A DNA stretch of 64,000 nt from Macrocystis pyrifera (Eukaryota > Sar > Phaeophyceae > Laminariales > Laminariaceae): contig JASSKH010000015.1 of the NCBI GenBank assembly GCA_031763025.1, positions 186,001-250,000 of the forward strand, written 5' to 3'. Positions within the stretch are counted from its first letter, which is position 1; every line of letters starts with the position of its first letter. The position numbers and the translations under genes are program-made. Under the pieces are notes generated by a model. It was not told where the DNA came from, made no database searches, and saw only the letters and a list, made by a program, of their open reading frames with translations. Below, one piece after another: positions 46,664-56,945 of the stretch.

Positions 46664-47147
46664 GAAGAGGGGAAGGACGTGGAGGAGGAAGCTGTCGACG
46701 ATCGCTCAAACGTCGCGCCCTTTTCCAACGTCCGCGCTTCCACCCCGGGTGCACATGGAACCCCGTTTGTAAGCCGCAAAGGTGACAGAAACGACCGCCC
46801 GGGCAGTAGGAACCGAGAAACAACGGACCGCAGGGAGGAATGGGACGAGCTACCGAGCCCGGATGCCGAAGTCAAGGTGATTGTCGACGCTTTGCGCCAG
46901 CGAAGAGTCTGAGTTTTTCATGCGAGGGGTTCCGACTGCCCCCACAAGAGCGCTGCCGGTGGAGGAAGGTGCCGCTTCTCGCACGAGGACGTCGTGCCGT
47001 ACGGATTGTACCCCCGCAAGACCACCCCGACGCAAGCCCTGCAGCTAGAGCCTGGTATGCTTACGGCACTCGAAATGCTGAGCGCGTACACGGCCGAGGA
47101 AGGCGGGGCCGCCGCAGGCGCCTCGCGTGTCTTGCGGGCTTGAAGAC
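46664..47147 (+). pseudogene. gag: Gag C-terminal region with CCCH-like finger broken by a stop
   Basis: In the same frame as the capsid end, the protein continues acidic and basic by turns to an in-frame TGA at 46910. Directly after come Cys (46937), Cys (46970) and His (46982): C-x10-C-R-F-S-H, with CRFSH typical of CCCH zinc fingers. The TGA lies exactly where a first Cys eight residues upstream would sit, and TGC to TGA is a single change. No CCHC knuckle is found in this element. The CCCH reading is an inference from spacing; the x10 interval is longer than usual. Confidence 0.5.
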
Positions 47148-47317
47148 GCGCCCCAGGAGGTTCTCTCCTGGGGAACAGCAGCCAAAGTGAGCAACAAACG
47201 CGGGGTCGGCAGGAAGAGGAGGCGAGACGCAGTACCTACGACGTCGCTTCGACAAACAGCGGGGGGGGCGCTAACAACGACGAGGTCGTCCCGGCGCAGC
47301 AGTACAGCAACTTCGCG

Positions 47318-47924
47318 TTGAGCGCCCTAGATGTGGACACCCCAAGCAGCGTGGCAGCCGTGGGAGCTGGGGCTAAGCAGGTGTGGGTGCGCGCATTCGT
47401 GTGGCACCACACCAGAACCAGTTGCCGCATTCCAGTGGAGGTGCTGGTCGACACGGGGGCAGGGGGTGGAAATTACTCTTCCGCGGCATCCGTACGCTCC
47501 GTCGAACGCAGTGATAGGGGGGGCAATCGATGGTGAGCCCGAGGGGACAGGGGTGGTTGAGGGCAGCCAACCTCACGGGCAGCGCAGTCCCGCCAATGAA
47601 ATTGTCCGGGTGTGCGAGCTCCAGCTGGTGTTCAGCCCGGAGGACAGGGTGCGCAAGGTATTAGCGCGGGTGGTGGAGGATCTCCCGTACGGCCTTATCA
47701 TAGGAGCGGCGTTCCTGAGAAAAAATGGCAGCACTATCAGCTTCGCGGCCGGGAGAGGTTTCAAACCGGCACCAGAGTCACCTTCAGTGCCCTTCATCTC
47801 GTCAACAGGAGCCTCCTCGTCAAAGGTGGCGGAGCTGAAGGCGGTGAGCTGGCATGCGTCTGTCCAACCGAGCAGAGCAGAAGTGGAGCCAGTGGCGACC
47901 GGGAACACGGCAACGTGGGAGTAA
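47318..47924 (+). pseudogene. pol: Retropepsin-like aspartic protease
   Basis: RIPVEVLVDTGAGG carries the active-site DTG (Asp codon 47450). Just after it the frame changes near 47475, and the second half (ELQLVFSPEDRVRK…LPYGLIIGAAFLRKNGSTI) shows the hydrophobic LIIG block before the helix of retropepsins. The frame ends at TAA (47922), but the RT region continues in the same frame from 47925, so protease and RT were once continuous. Confidence 0.85.
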
Positions 47925-47969
47925 TTTTGCGCCGTCAAGCCACCCTGTGGAGAGGGAGAGCCGGCGGAA

Positions 47970-49480
47970 ATGACCGAGCCGCGCACACAACTAAGCGAGG
48001 GCTCAGCGGCCTGGGAGGACGATGGCACCCTACAGTGGGAACTACGTCCAGCCCGACATACGGTGGTACCGGGTTTCGTCAGCGCGCAGGTGGACGCTTA
48101 TGCCAAGGGAGTCCAACCCCAAGACAGGCAGCTGGTGGTAGTGGAACCGAAGGCTTCATACGACATGGAGACGGGGGCAGAGTTGGGGATCGCGCGCGGG
48201 GCGCAGTGGTGGCACCCCGGAACGCCGCTCCAGTGCAAGGTGGTGAACCGTTCCAAAGTACCCTTAGCGCTGAAGCAGGGCGGGGTCGTTGCTCGGATTT
48301 ACGCCGTCAACACGAGGGACAAGGAACGTATGCGGATGCTATTAGACCCCGTCGTTCAGGCAGACGGCACATCGGAGATGAAGGAACAGTCAGTGCTGGT
48401 GGTGCCGGAGGAACGCGCGGGTGAGGGGGCGGACGCCGGCGGGGTGGACTTGTCGTTGGCCAACATCGATCAGACGAGTGCCCCAGTGAAGAAAGCCCTG
48501 ATTCGAGCGTTGGAGAAGTACCGCCATGTGTTCCCGGTGAACCCGAAGATTGTCCCGGCCTGCAATCGAGCTAAGTTGCAGCTTCCGCTGACTGACAACA
48601 GCTGCACGCCCCACGCAGAAAAACAGCGACGGTATTCGCCGGATGAAACGGCCATGATCCAGAGCGAGGTGGCGAAGCAACAGAAAGCGGGGACGATTCG
48701 CCGGTCGCAGTCAGCGTGGGCAGCAAACTGCGTCGGTGTGGCAAAAATGGATGGCACGGCGAGGGTCTGTCAGGATTATCGAGGGCTGAACGCGCTGCTG
48801 GAGTCCAATTTAGGAGGGCTGGGGGATATCGCAAGTATCTTCGACAACATGAGGGGCGCCACGTCAGGTTTCGCCCAGTTGGAAATTGCCGAGGAAGACA
48901 AGCACAAGACCGCGTTTCGTGACGCCCATGGGGAGCTGTGGGAATTCAAGAGGTGCGGGTTTGGGCTGAAGACCCTTCCTTCCGGCTTCGCGGCCTATTT
49001 GGGGGAGGCTCTGGGCCCGCTAAAAGGAAAAGGCGTGCAGAATTGGCTTGACGACATCATCATCCACACCAAACACGTCGAGGGACATGTGGACCTGGTG
49101 GAGAAGGTGCTGGCGCGGCTCCAGCAATTTGGGTTGTCGGTGAACCTGGCCAAATCGACTTGGTGCGCTCCGCAGCAGGAGTTCGTCGGCATGGTTGTCA
49201 GCAGACTGGGCGTACAATCGTCAAAAACGAAGATAAAAGCGGTAGCCAGACTCTCTCGCGCTAGCACGGTAGAGGAGGTCAGGTCACGTTTGGGCATGGG
49301 CAGCTACCTCAGGAAGTTTGTTCCCGGATACAGCTCGATCGTGGCGCCTATCTCGGACCTACTCAGGGACAAGCGGTTCGCGTTAAAAAAGGCAAGGAGG
49401 CTCCGGGTGCCGTGGGGGGTGGAGCAGGACAAGGCTCTGAAGGCGCTGATCGAGCTCCTCACATCGCCATTGATTTTGGC
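47970..49480 (+). pseudogene. pol: Reverse transcriptase, motif A deleted
   Basis: Open from 47970. Motifs: YSPDETAMIQSEVAKQQKAG, SAWAANCVGVAKMDG, ARVCQDYRGLNALLES, SGFAQLEIAEEDKHKTAF, LWEFKRCGFGLKTLPSGFAA, and an intact catalytic WLDD (49044-49055). Between MRGAT and SGFAQLEI (junction 48863) the usual hydrophobic F-x-x-L-D-L stretch is absent. Motif A and its catalytic Asp are therefore missing through an in-frame deletion of roughly 8-10 codons. The thumb has SRLGMGSYLRKFVPGYSS. The open frame is otherwise long and well conserved, continuing into RNase H. Without motif A it cannot polymerise. Confidence 0.9.
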
Positions 49481-49900
49481 GTTGCCCAATTGGGAGGCCA
49501 CGTTTCAACTGCATACGGACGCCAGCGAGCTGGGTGCGGGAGCGGCGCTTACGCAGGACACCAGGGGGGAGGAACGTGTCGTTGGATACGCGAGCCACCG
49601 GTGGTCAAGGACGGATGCCAAACGGGCCGCAACTGAACTAGAGGTGATGGCAGTGTTGTGGGCCATCCAGCATTTCAGACCGTATTTGTGGGGAAGGAGA
49701 TTCGTTCTGTTCACCGACTGCTCCGCGCTCACGTGGCTGTTCAAGAGCCAGGCCCTCTCGTCGAAACTCCACCGGTGGGCGCTCAGGTTGATGGAGCACC
49801 ACACCGACCTCCAGTGGCGGCCGGGGGCAAACCACCAGCTGCCGGACGCCCTCTCGAGGCTGCCGCCGAACGACGCGCCGCGCACGGACGTCGATGACTC
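49481..49900 (+). CDS. pol: RNase H domain, catalytic residues present (in the same frame as RT)
   Basis: FQLHTDASELGAGAALTQ holds the first Asp (49518). ATELEVMAVLWAIQHFRPYLW holds the Glu, FVLFTDCSALTWLFKSQ the next Asp, and HQLPDALSRLPP the last. All four Ty3-type RNase H positions are therefore present and in one frame with RT (47970-50081). The domain itself looks intact, but the polyprotein around it is not. Confidence 0.88.
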
Positions 49901-50089
49901 CTTCCCAGACGATCCCTCCACGAGGACCACGTACCGGGGCCCCAAGGGACCGGTGCTCGACGGCGTACTGCTCAGCGAACTTGGGGCAGACGAGGTGAAC
50001 AAGCCAACGGGAAAAAAAAAACGCGGCGGTTGCGGCAAGCGTAATTTTTACCCCAGGCGGAGCCGTCGACGCAGACACTGAGAGAGCCG

Positions 50090-51000
50090 CCACAACGTCC
50101 GCAGCCGAGGAGCATCCAGTCGCCGTGGTGCTCTGCTGCGAGGGGGGGAGGTGGTCTCATGGCGGCGAAGGAGATGGTCGCAGTCAAGGGTGCCACCGAC
50201 CACGACTGGAGAGCGCTCGAGTGCGTTAGGGAGAACGAGTTGGACCAAGGAGTTCCACTGGTGAGAGCGGAACCAGGGGGGGAAGATTGCAATAGGCTCT
50301 TGAACGACTTGAGCCCGAGCGTCGTGATGGGAGATGCATCCAGAAAGTCAGGCCAGCGGGGGCCCGGTGGAGCAGCAACCTTGGCAACGAATATCGTGAG
50401 GGCCTTCATTGATACGACGGCCAGGGTTCTCCTGCTGGAATGCTACCCGAATCTACTTCGGTCGACGGAGTGGGGGCAGGTAGTGCTGCCTGCGTTGAAG
50501 GAAGCGGCGTGTACGGTGTAGACAGTCGAAATGGCGGCGGACATCGTGGGGGTTCCGTCGGGGAAGAGGAAGGCGTTCGCTGTCGGCGTGAGGAGCGGGA
50601 GGCCCGAAAGGGAAGGTGAGAGGCTAAGGGAGTGGAGGAGGGATATAGAAAGGCGCGACCCAGGGTGCACACCTCTAGGTAGATTCTTGGGGAGGAGGGG
50701 AACCTACTTCCTCAAGCGAGGCGTGGAAGAGAGGGGGGTCTTTTCTTTTGATGATCCAATCATTTCCATCACTCGAACGCACATCATGGGAGAGAAACCT
50801 CCCGAAGGAACGTACATATTGCACCCTTCGGACGCAAGCGATATCGAACAAGCAGACGAGCTGACTTTTGCGGAATACAAAAAACTCGCCACCGGACGAG
50901 CGGACTACCGAGTGCCCCCAACCGTCAGCAGGGGAGCAGCGGCCGCGATATTGGCGGACTTTTCATTGCCACCTATGGCGAGAGAGGCCTTGTCGGGGTT
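50090..51000 (+). pseudogene. C5 cytosine DNA methyltransferase domain captured in Pol
   Basis: The signature order of 5-methylcytosine methyltransferases is visible over ~300 codons. Motif I: VVLCCEGG, then GGLMAAKEMVAVKG after a +1 shift in the G-run 50142-50148. An acidic motif II-like TDHDWRALECVRENE follows. The motif IV position reads VVMGDASRKSGQRG (about 50320-50361), where the catalytic Pro-Cys is missing. Motif VI-like: VLLLECYPNLL (canonically ENV). Motif VIII-like: VGVPSGKRKAFAVGVR near 50549. Towards the end are FSFDDPIISITR, LTFAEYKKLATG and VPPTVSRGAAAAIL, fitting motifs IX-X. An in-frame TAG interrupts it at 50519. Family role: transfer of a methyl group from S-adenosylmethionine to cytosine C5. 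It lies between RNase H and integrase. Without motif IV Cys it is catalytically dead here. Confidence 0.85.
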
Positions 51001-53179
51001 GTGGGCAAAGGGGCTGTTGATAGAAAAAGCCAGGGGGGGGCAGCGTCACGGAACTAAATCGCTGGAAGGCTTGCAGGCGCTCTTCGAGGAGGACATAGCC
51101 GAAGTAACGCCGGCGGTCACGAGGTCCAGAGCGGGCGTAGCGGGAGGAAGGTCAACAGAGCAGCATGCGCAGGTGCCAAGGCCGCTTGTTACACAGTCGA
51201 CCCCGACAGCACTGCCGTCGGCATCGCAGGTACAACCCACAGAAAACTTGCCGCCACAGTCCAGAGCACAGCCCCAGCCGAGGCGGCGAGCACCGAGAGT
51301 GGAATACTTGGAATACCCGGGACCCCTTCCTTCCATGGTCGACCAGGTAGCGGACGTGCTGCGTGATAAGCCACGACTGGTGCAACGGCAACGGGAGGAC
51401 GCGCGACTTGGCCCCATTTGGGGCCGATTGCGAGGAAGAGGTGACAGGCAGTCACCGGAAGGGACGGCGAACTACGTTCTCGACGACAACGACTTATTGT
51501 GGAGAGCGCCTCGGGGGGAGGCACCAAAGTTGGCCATTCCGAGAGCATTAGTGCCAGGGGTGCTGGCACTCGTGCACAGTACCTACGGCCACCCGGGAGT
51601 TGCGCGGACCCTGCTTCTGATTAGGGGCTAGTACGGATGGCCGACAGTAGCCCAGGACGTCAGGGAGTACGTACTGTCGTGCGGTTGCAGGAGGAGAAAA
51701 AGAGCCCGGAGCCAACGCGTGACCATGATGCCTGCTCGGTTATTGTGGTCTTGGGAAGTGCTTGAGATGGACCTCCAGGACATGAAGCAGGTATCCAGTG
51801 CAGGGAGTAGGTACCTGCTGGTAGTGGTGGATCGGGCCAGCCGGTTCCTGTTTGCGTACCCGCTGGAATCTAAGGATTCGGTGAGAGTGGCGAGGAAACT
51901 CCTGGAGCTGTTGCTCACGTTTGGCGTGCCGCTGTCGATTAGGAGCGATGCCGGGGGGGAGTTCACCGCTAAGGTGGTCGCCCACCTGTGCCAGTGGCTC
52001 AGGGTGGAGCTGGATCATGGTCCTGCGGACCACCCTCATAGTCAAGGAGCCGTGGAAAGGATGGGGGGTTGGCTTCAGGAGGTCTTGGCGGAGCTTTGCA
52101 GATCTTGGCCGGCAAGGTGGGACGAATATGTAAGCGCGGCTTGCTGGATTCAAAGGACTACGCCGGACCCACGTCTCCCGTCAGGTGGGACGCCCTTCAA
52201 GCTTCTGTTTGGCCGTGATGCGCGCACAAACTTGGATGCTCTTACTCCTGCGCTGGACGGTGAAAATTTCCGCACTGGGCTCGACAATTTCGTGGCGGAG
52301 AGACACCAGACGTTCATGGAACTGCGGGCAATGCTGAAGAAGCGTCAGGAGGACAAGAACAAGCGACGCGTACGCCACAATGCGGCCATTAGGCGACACT
52401 CCCCAGGCGAAGGGGCGCGAGTGGGAGACCTGATGCTGGTAAAGGAGGCAGACAGCAAGATGGCGCGGGAGGGCACTCACGTCAAACCAGTACACGAACA
52501 CTGGACGGGGCCGTGGCGGGTGACGGCCATTGCACAGCCGGGTATCAGCTACCAGGCGACAATGAGCGGCCGCCGGACCCGGAGGAGAACGGTTTCGGCT
52601 GCCAACATTAAGGAATTTCACGTGCGGCCGGAGCATCTGCGCCATGCCTTCGAGGACGAATTCGCGCATCTGGCATGGGGCGCGGACTTGGGGTTGGCAG
52701 ACACCTCGACGGTGGCGGTGCCGCTCTATACCCTGACGGACCGGCGAGCCATGGAGAGCACGGGGACTGGGTGGGAATGGCAGTACCGAGGCCGATACCA
52801 AAGTGGGGTGGAGTCAGAGTGGCTACCTGAACAGGAAGTGAGGGACAGCTTCACCCCTCTGCAACTCGACGTCTTCCATGCCCTCTGGGAAGTGTACAAG
52901 GGAAAGGACTGCCGCCCCCGGCCGCCGGAACCACTCCCGAAGGAAGAGCGTGACCAGGGGGTGCGAACGAGAGCGCTGCAGGACGTTCCGACGGGGACGC
53001 AGGTCAGGCGGTCGTTTGCTGGAGCTGATGGGGTGAGTCCAGCTGCGGTAGGAAAGGTGTACGACTTTAGGGAGCCGTATTGGCGAGTAAGATACCCTGA
53101 CGGAGATTGGGAGGAGCTAAACCGCAGCGACGTGACTCGCGGGGTCGAGGAACACCGGAGCGCCGCGGGCCAGAGATGA
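51001..53179 (+). pseudogene. pol: Integrase with DD35E core, chromodomain-like and Tudor-like tail
   Basis: A linker leads to the zinc finger: H-x4-H (51575, 51590), then Cys 51680 and 51686 as C-x1-C, one residue short of the usual C-x2-C. A TAG at 51629 interrupts it. From 51719 the frame is open to the TGA at 53177. The core has Asp in LEMDLQDM (51770), Asp in IRSDAGGEF (51947) and Glu in GAVERMGG (52055), exactly D-35-E. HWTGPWRVTAI (near 52500) is a GPY/F-like module. TLTDRRAMESTG…WEWQYRGRY…EWLPEQEV is chromodomain-like, and GKVYDFREPYWRVRYPDGDW followed by EELN is Tudor-like. The last 480 codons are undamaged. Confidence 0.9.
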
Positions 53180-53300
53180 CCCCCGTCAGCAACAGGCGGG
53201 GAACGGAAGCGGTGAGCCGATTAGCATGGGGGGAGAAGAAGCATTCGGCTGCTGGGGGGGCCCGTTTTGCTCCGGCGCATGCTGCGTCGGGCAGGGGGGG
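53180..53300 (+). promoter_or_regulatory. 3' leader and polypurine tract of retrotransposon 2
   Basis: A short noncoding stretch ending GTCGGGCAGGGGGGG directly against the 3' LTR, a good primer for plus-strand synthesis. The same GTCGGGAAGGGGGGG precedes the LTR at 62986. Confidence 0.85.
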
Positions 53301-53811
53301 TGTTGCAGCGCCGACAGTGCTTCAAGAAGGATAATACGGCGTGAGACAGCTGTTCTGATCAGGGTCACGCGTCGGGTCTATTCGATAGGCAGAGGGCAAG
53401 CTTTGATTAGCATCTTCTGGGCGGATCTTACAGGGGCAGGGAGGATCCCCGGTGAGGGAACGCCTTCGGTCTCGGGTACAGAGCCAGTAATGAGGTTCCG
53501 GGACCACCCGGTGTTTACTCGACACCACCAAGTGAAGAAAGAAAGTCAAAGCCAAGTGATCTGTGATACCTGTCCTATCGACCCCCAGCCCCTTGGGCCC
53601 CGTCGTGCCCGTCATCGTGTCTGTGGTGCTTCGTTGCTGTTCACGCTGACTGCTTGCATCTACCGCATTGCATCGATCCACGTTTTGCGTGACCCGATCA
53701 TTACTGCTTGAAGGCACTTCCTCGAACTCCCAAACAGCAGGTGAGCCGGCCTCAGAGATCTAACGAGCGCAGGTCCTTCTTAGGGTCTGAGAGCTGTACC
53801 CTGATGTAACA
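53301..53811 (+). repeat. 3' LTR of retrotransposon 2
   Basis: 511 bp, TGTTGCAGC…CTGATGTAACA. About 98% identical to the 5' LTR. Followed by GAGT, the right target duplication. Confidence 0.95.
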
Positions 53812-54099
53812 GAGTACCGACTGAGACAGCTAAGAGATGGCTCAGGTGTATGTCCCGCAAGCGGGGTGGAACGACGGGAATGCAGGTGGCGGTCGTTGCA
53901 TCGAACTGAAAGAGCTTGAGTGTGTGCATTTGTGACGGACGGCCTAACGGCCCTGTTTGTTCTGAGAACGAATTAATCCATGATGTTTTGGAGGTGGGTA
54001 TATCTGAGCAGCTATTAAAGGAAAATAAGCTATCTCGGCCGGAGAGCCCGACGAGATTACGCCATCATGCATCATACGTGCACCGCTCGACTCTATGAC
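53812..54099 (+). repeat. Repeat D, interrupted copy, right part
   Basis: Begins with GAGTACCGACTGAGACAG and matches 35232-35521. Joined to 42643-42833 it rebuilds the same repeat as at 35.0 kb. Confidence 0.85.
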
Positions 54100-56350
54100 A
54101 CACTCCTGGTGGCATAATTTTGGTATCTCGGTGCGATTCATCATTTATCGGATCTTTGCCCTAAACATTGCGTTGCGTGTAATAGCCGAGTTTTCACTGC
54201 CCTTTGTACAATGTGCCGGTGCTACACGGTTTCCTTATTTTTCTGCTACGATACAAGCCAAAGGTGCCATACGTACTAATGCACGCATGCTCTCGTGTAC
54301 CGTTTGCCTGGTTAGGTGATACCGGAAACTAACAACGTTGAGCCTTACGCCGTTTGGGCGTACGTAACCCTATAGAACCATGAACCCCTGGACAACACCG
54401 TGCATTGTCGGCTGGCAAACACAGAACTTTCAAGAAAACCACGTACATTTTGGTGACTAGTATTCTTGCCGCGATGCTTGTAGACTACATCGGTAGTAAT
54501 AGACCAATCGCCGTATTATGCACACCAAGTGGAAAGTCCGATGCACATTTGACCCTCTTCGATGTCTCCGGTCGTACCATTTTCTGTGTTGTATACCAAC
54601 CGAGCGTTGCGCTCGAGTATCAGGTACAACACCTGGAGGACTGAAAGCCAAGTACAAGAGGAAAAGCCAAAACAAAACTGGAGCAGATGAAGATCGGCTA
54701 CGCAAGCCCTCGGGGGGCACGGGTCACACGGGGTGAGATAGTTTCAGCTGGACGATGACGAGCTCGCACACAACGGAGGAAGGTGTGGCTTGCTGTGTCC
54801 GGAGGTTCGGGCTGGATGACAGATATACGATGCAGCCCAACCTGATTAGTACCAGGCCAACAGGTATGGAGCGGGCGAAACACAACCGTGGTGATCCTTC
54901 TCTTTTTCCGATGTCGTATCCACAATAAAAAATGCTGATATTTTTCTTGCTGTGTATAATTCCTCGAGCGCAAGAAAAAACTCGGGGGGGGGCAGGCTGT
55001 GTCGCCCTGATTGACTTAAACTTCAAGTCACACACCAAAGCTAGGAAACTCGCGCAGCGCATGCCGTAATATGCTGGACCACCGACGTAAGACCAGGGAC
55101 ATGGGCCCAACGAGATACCGGTAGCAAGCATGACATGGCGCATACCAGTGCCGAGCTGCCCGATGTGTTCGGAAATGCATGCAATCTGAGTAGTAAATTA
55201 TTGATGTGCTGTATCCATTTAGACTACCATGGAAAGTATTGCTGTGGGTTGTCAATATATGTACGACTCTATAAGTCAGCCCAACCTGATCAATTGTCAG
55301 TGCCAGGTATTTTCGTTGTCACATATCACATGACATGTACTGGTGTTGAAGAATATCTCGCTGCTGGTATCGAAACAGCAGTAAGTAGTAGGGAGTACTT
55401 TTCAATATCATTGCGGGATGAGCCCATAGATGGTTCTAAGGGTGAAGCTGGACGGAGTTACTGCTGAGCCTAACATGCAACGAACACATGTCTACTGCCG
55501 CCCGGATCAAAGGCGCCTCAACTCGGAATTACACAGAAGAGCCGTATATCCGTCTCTACAATGCTATCAGTGGTCTAAACACTACGCACGATGCTCAAGA
55601 GGATAAAAAGAATAGTACTGACGACCTGCACTGCCGTACACGATTACTATTAGTATTCATATTAGAGTAGTACATGTAATTTGGAAAAAAACATACAGGA
55701 ACCATACTGCTGCTGTACGCTGTACCTGCAGTTTTTATTTATTTATTTCCCGAAGAAGGATGATTTATTGATATACGGGGTTGGTTGATACCATACCACA
55801 AGCGTACAGGGGGGGGTGGCTCGCAGTACCTGGTATGCTTTTTGCACATACGTACGTACATACTACTCGTACCACCAACTGGTGCAGCTGGTTCGAACGT
55901 GGTCTTCCTTTGTCTTCCTGTTGTTTTTGTTTTATTTTTAGTTCATTTTATTGTCTTCTTTGAGGTGACCCTATGTGATTTTCATTTCTCTTCCTTTCTC
56001 CGATTGATAAGCCTTATTGAAGGAGTCGTGTGGCGTGGGTGGATGACGAGCCTGCTTTGCTTGTTTCGTACTGTCTGACGCCGAGGGGCCGGGCATAGTT
56101 GACGAACGCTGGACGATGGCGGCAGACAGGGTAGCAAGGTACCAGGCGGGCCAGCAGGGAGACCCTGGCTGTGCTACTCGTACCATAAACTGCTGCCGCT
56201 ACCTGGAGCGTGCCTTGTGCATTGTTTGGTTTGCCTGTTAATTTTCCCTTGGTTCTTAGTCTTACTCTGTTGACGACTAGTGGTGTTTTCTTCTTTTTCT
56301 TTTTTTTCCAGCTCGTTCTTTTCAAGTGTCTGCCACGTCCCCTACGCGGG
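54100..56350. other. No gene; includes repeat E (54243-54350)
   Basis: The segment 54243-54350 (AAAGGTGCCATACGTACT, GTTAGGTGATACCGGAAACTAAC) matches the leader of retrotransposon 2. A short related piece (CGGATCAAAGGCGCC) is at about 55502. No convincing open frame. A TACCTGGTA motif lies at 55827. Confidence 0.5.
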
Positions 56351-56352
56351 GG

Positions 56353-56889
56353 TGTTGTTGTTGTTGTTTTCTTCACATTAAACCGTTCTTTCTACGCGTC
56401 GACATCCAGCACAACCAGTGTCCGTGCCGATTCTTCAAACCTAGAGAGATACAAGTTCTGTGGTCACAAAGCTACGCCACAGAGATACTACGTTGCCACG
56501 TATGTAATGCAATGCCATGTCATCATACTGCGTACGACAGGTACGATGGTTTGTTGCTATACTGAAGTATATTATACTGAAGTATATACATATACCAGGT
56601 ATATTTTTGTTTCTTTTTTTTTGTTTCTTTTCTCTTTCGAATTGTCTTTGTTTTGGTTTTTGTTTTTTCTCTTTGTTTCGTTTTTGTTTCTCTAGGTCAT
56701 GGAATGGGTATGTCGTGCCTGTCGTACGCAGTATGAGGACATGGCGTTGCAATGCATACGTGGCAACGTAGTATCTCTGTGGCGTAGCTTTGTGACCACA
56801 GAACTTGTATCTCTCCAGGTTTGAAGAATCGGCACGGACACTGGTTGTGCTGGATGTCGACGCGTAGAAAGAACGGTTTAATGTGAAGA

Positions 56890-56939
<50 letters not shown>

Positions 56940-56945
56940 CACAGA
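56353..56945. repeat. Large inverted repeat (repeat B arms, ~190 bp)
   Basis: The left arm (56353-56546) and right arm (56711-56905) are reverse complements with only a few mismatches. Landmarks run outside to inside: GTT/CAA runs, TTCTTCACATTAAACCG, TTCTACGCGTCGACATCCAG, CCGTGCCGATTCTTC, GTATCTCT/AGAGATAC, and CGTACGACAGG. The spacer is ~165 bp, T-rich, with a TACCAGGTA motif. The outer right side ends in a (CAA)n run at about 56889-56938. A transcript would fold into a long hairpin. Single repeat-B pieces also lie at 32640 and 57284. Confidence 0.9.
56889..56939 (+). repeat. (CAA)n microsatellite
   Basis: About 16 perfect CAA/ACA trinucleotides at the outer end of the right arm; the left arm has a short GTT counterpart. 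Confidence 0.95.

Larger units (their letters stand above)
42834..53811 (+). mobile_element. LTR retrotransposon 2 (Ty3/gypsy, with cytosine methyltransferase cargo)
   Basis: 10,978 bp between LTRs of 519 and 511 bp, with a 4-bp GAGT target duplication (42830-42833 and 53812-53815). The order is RS-rich Gag, capsid-like, CCCH-like finger, protease, RT, RNase H, C5 DNA methyltransferase, integrase, chromodomain-like, Tudor-like. RT and integrase are clearly different from those of retrotransposon 1, so this is another lineage. The LTRs are about 98% identical. The coding region contains in-frame stops (46661, 46910, 47922, 50519, 51629) and several frameshifts. A polypurine tract GCAGGGGGGG abuts the 3' LTR. 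No TGG primer-binding site is evident after the 5' LTR. Confidence 0.95.
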
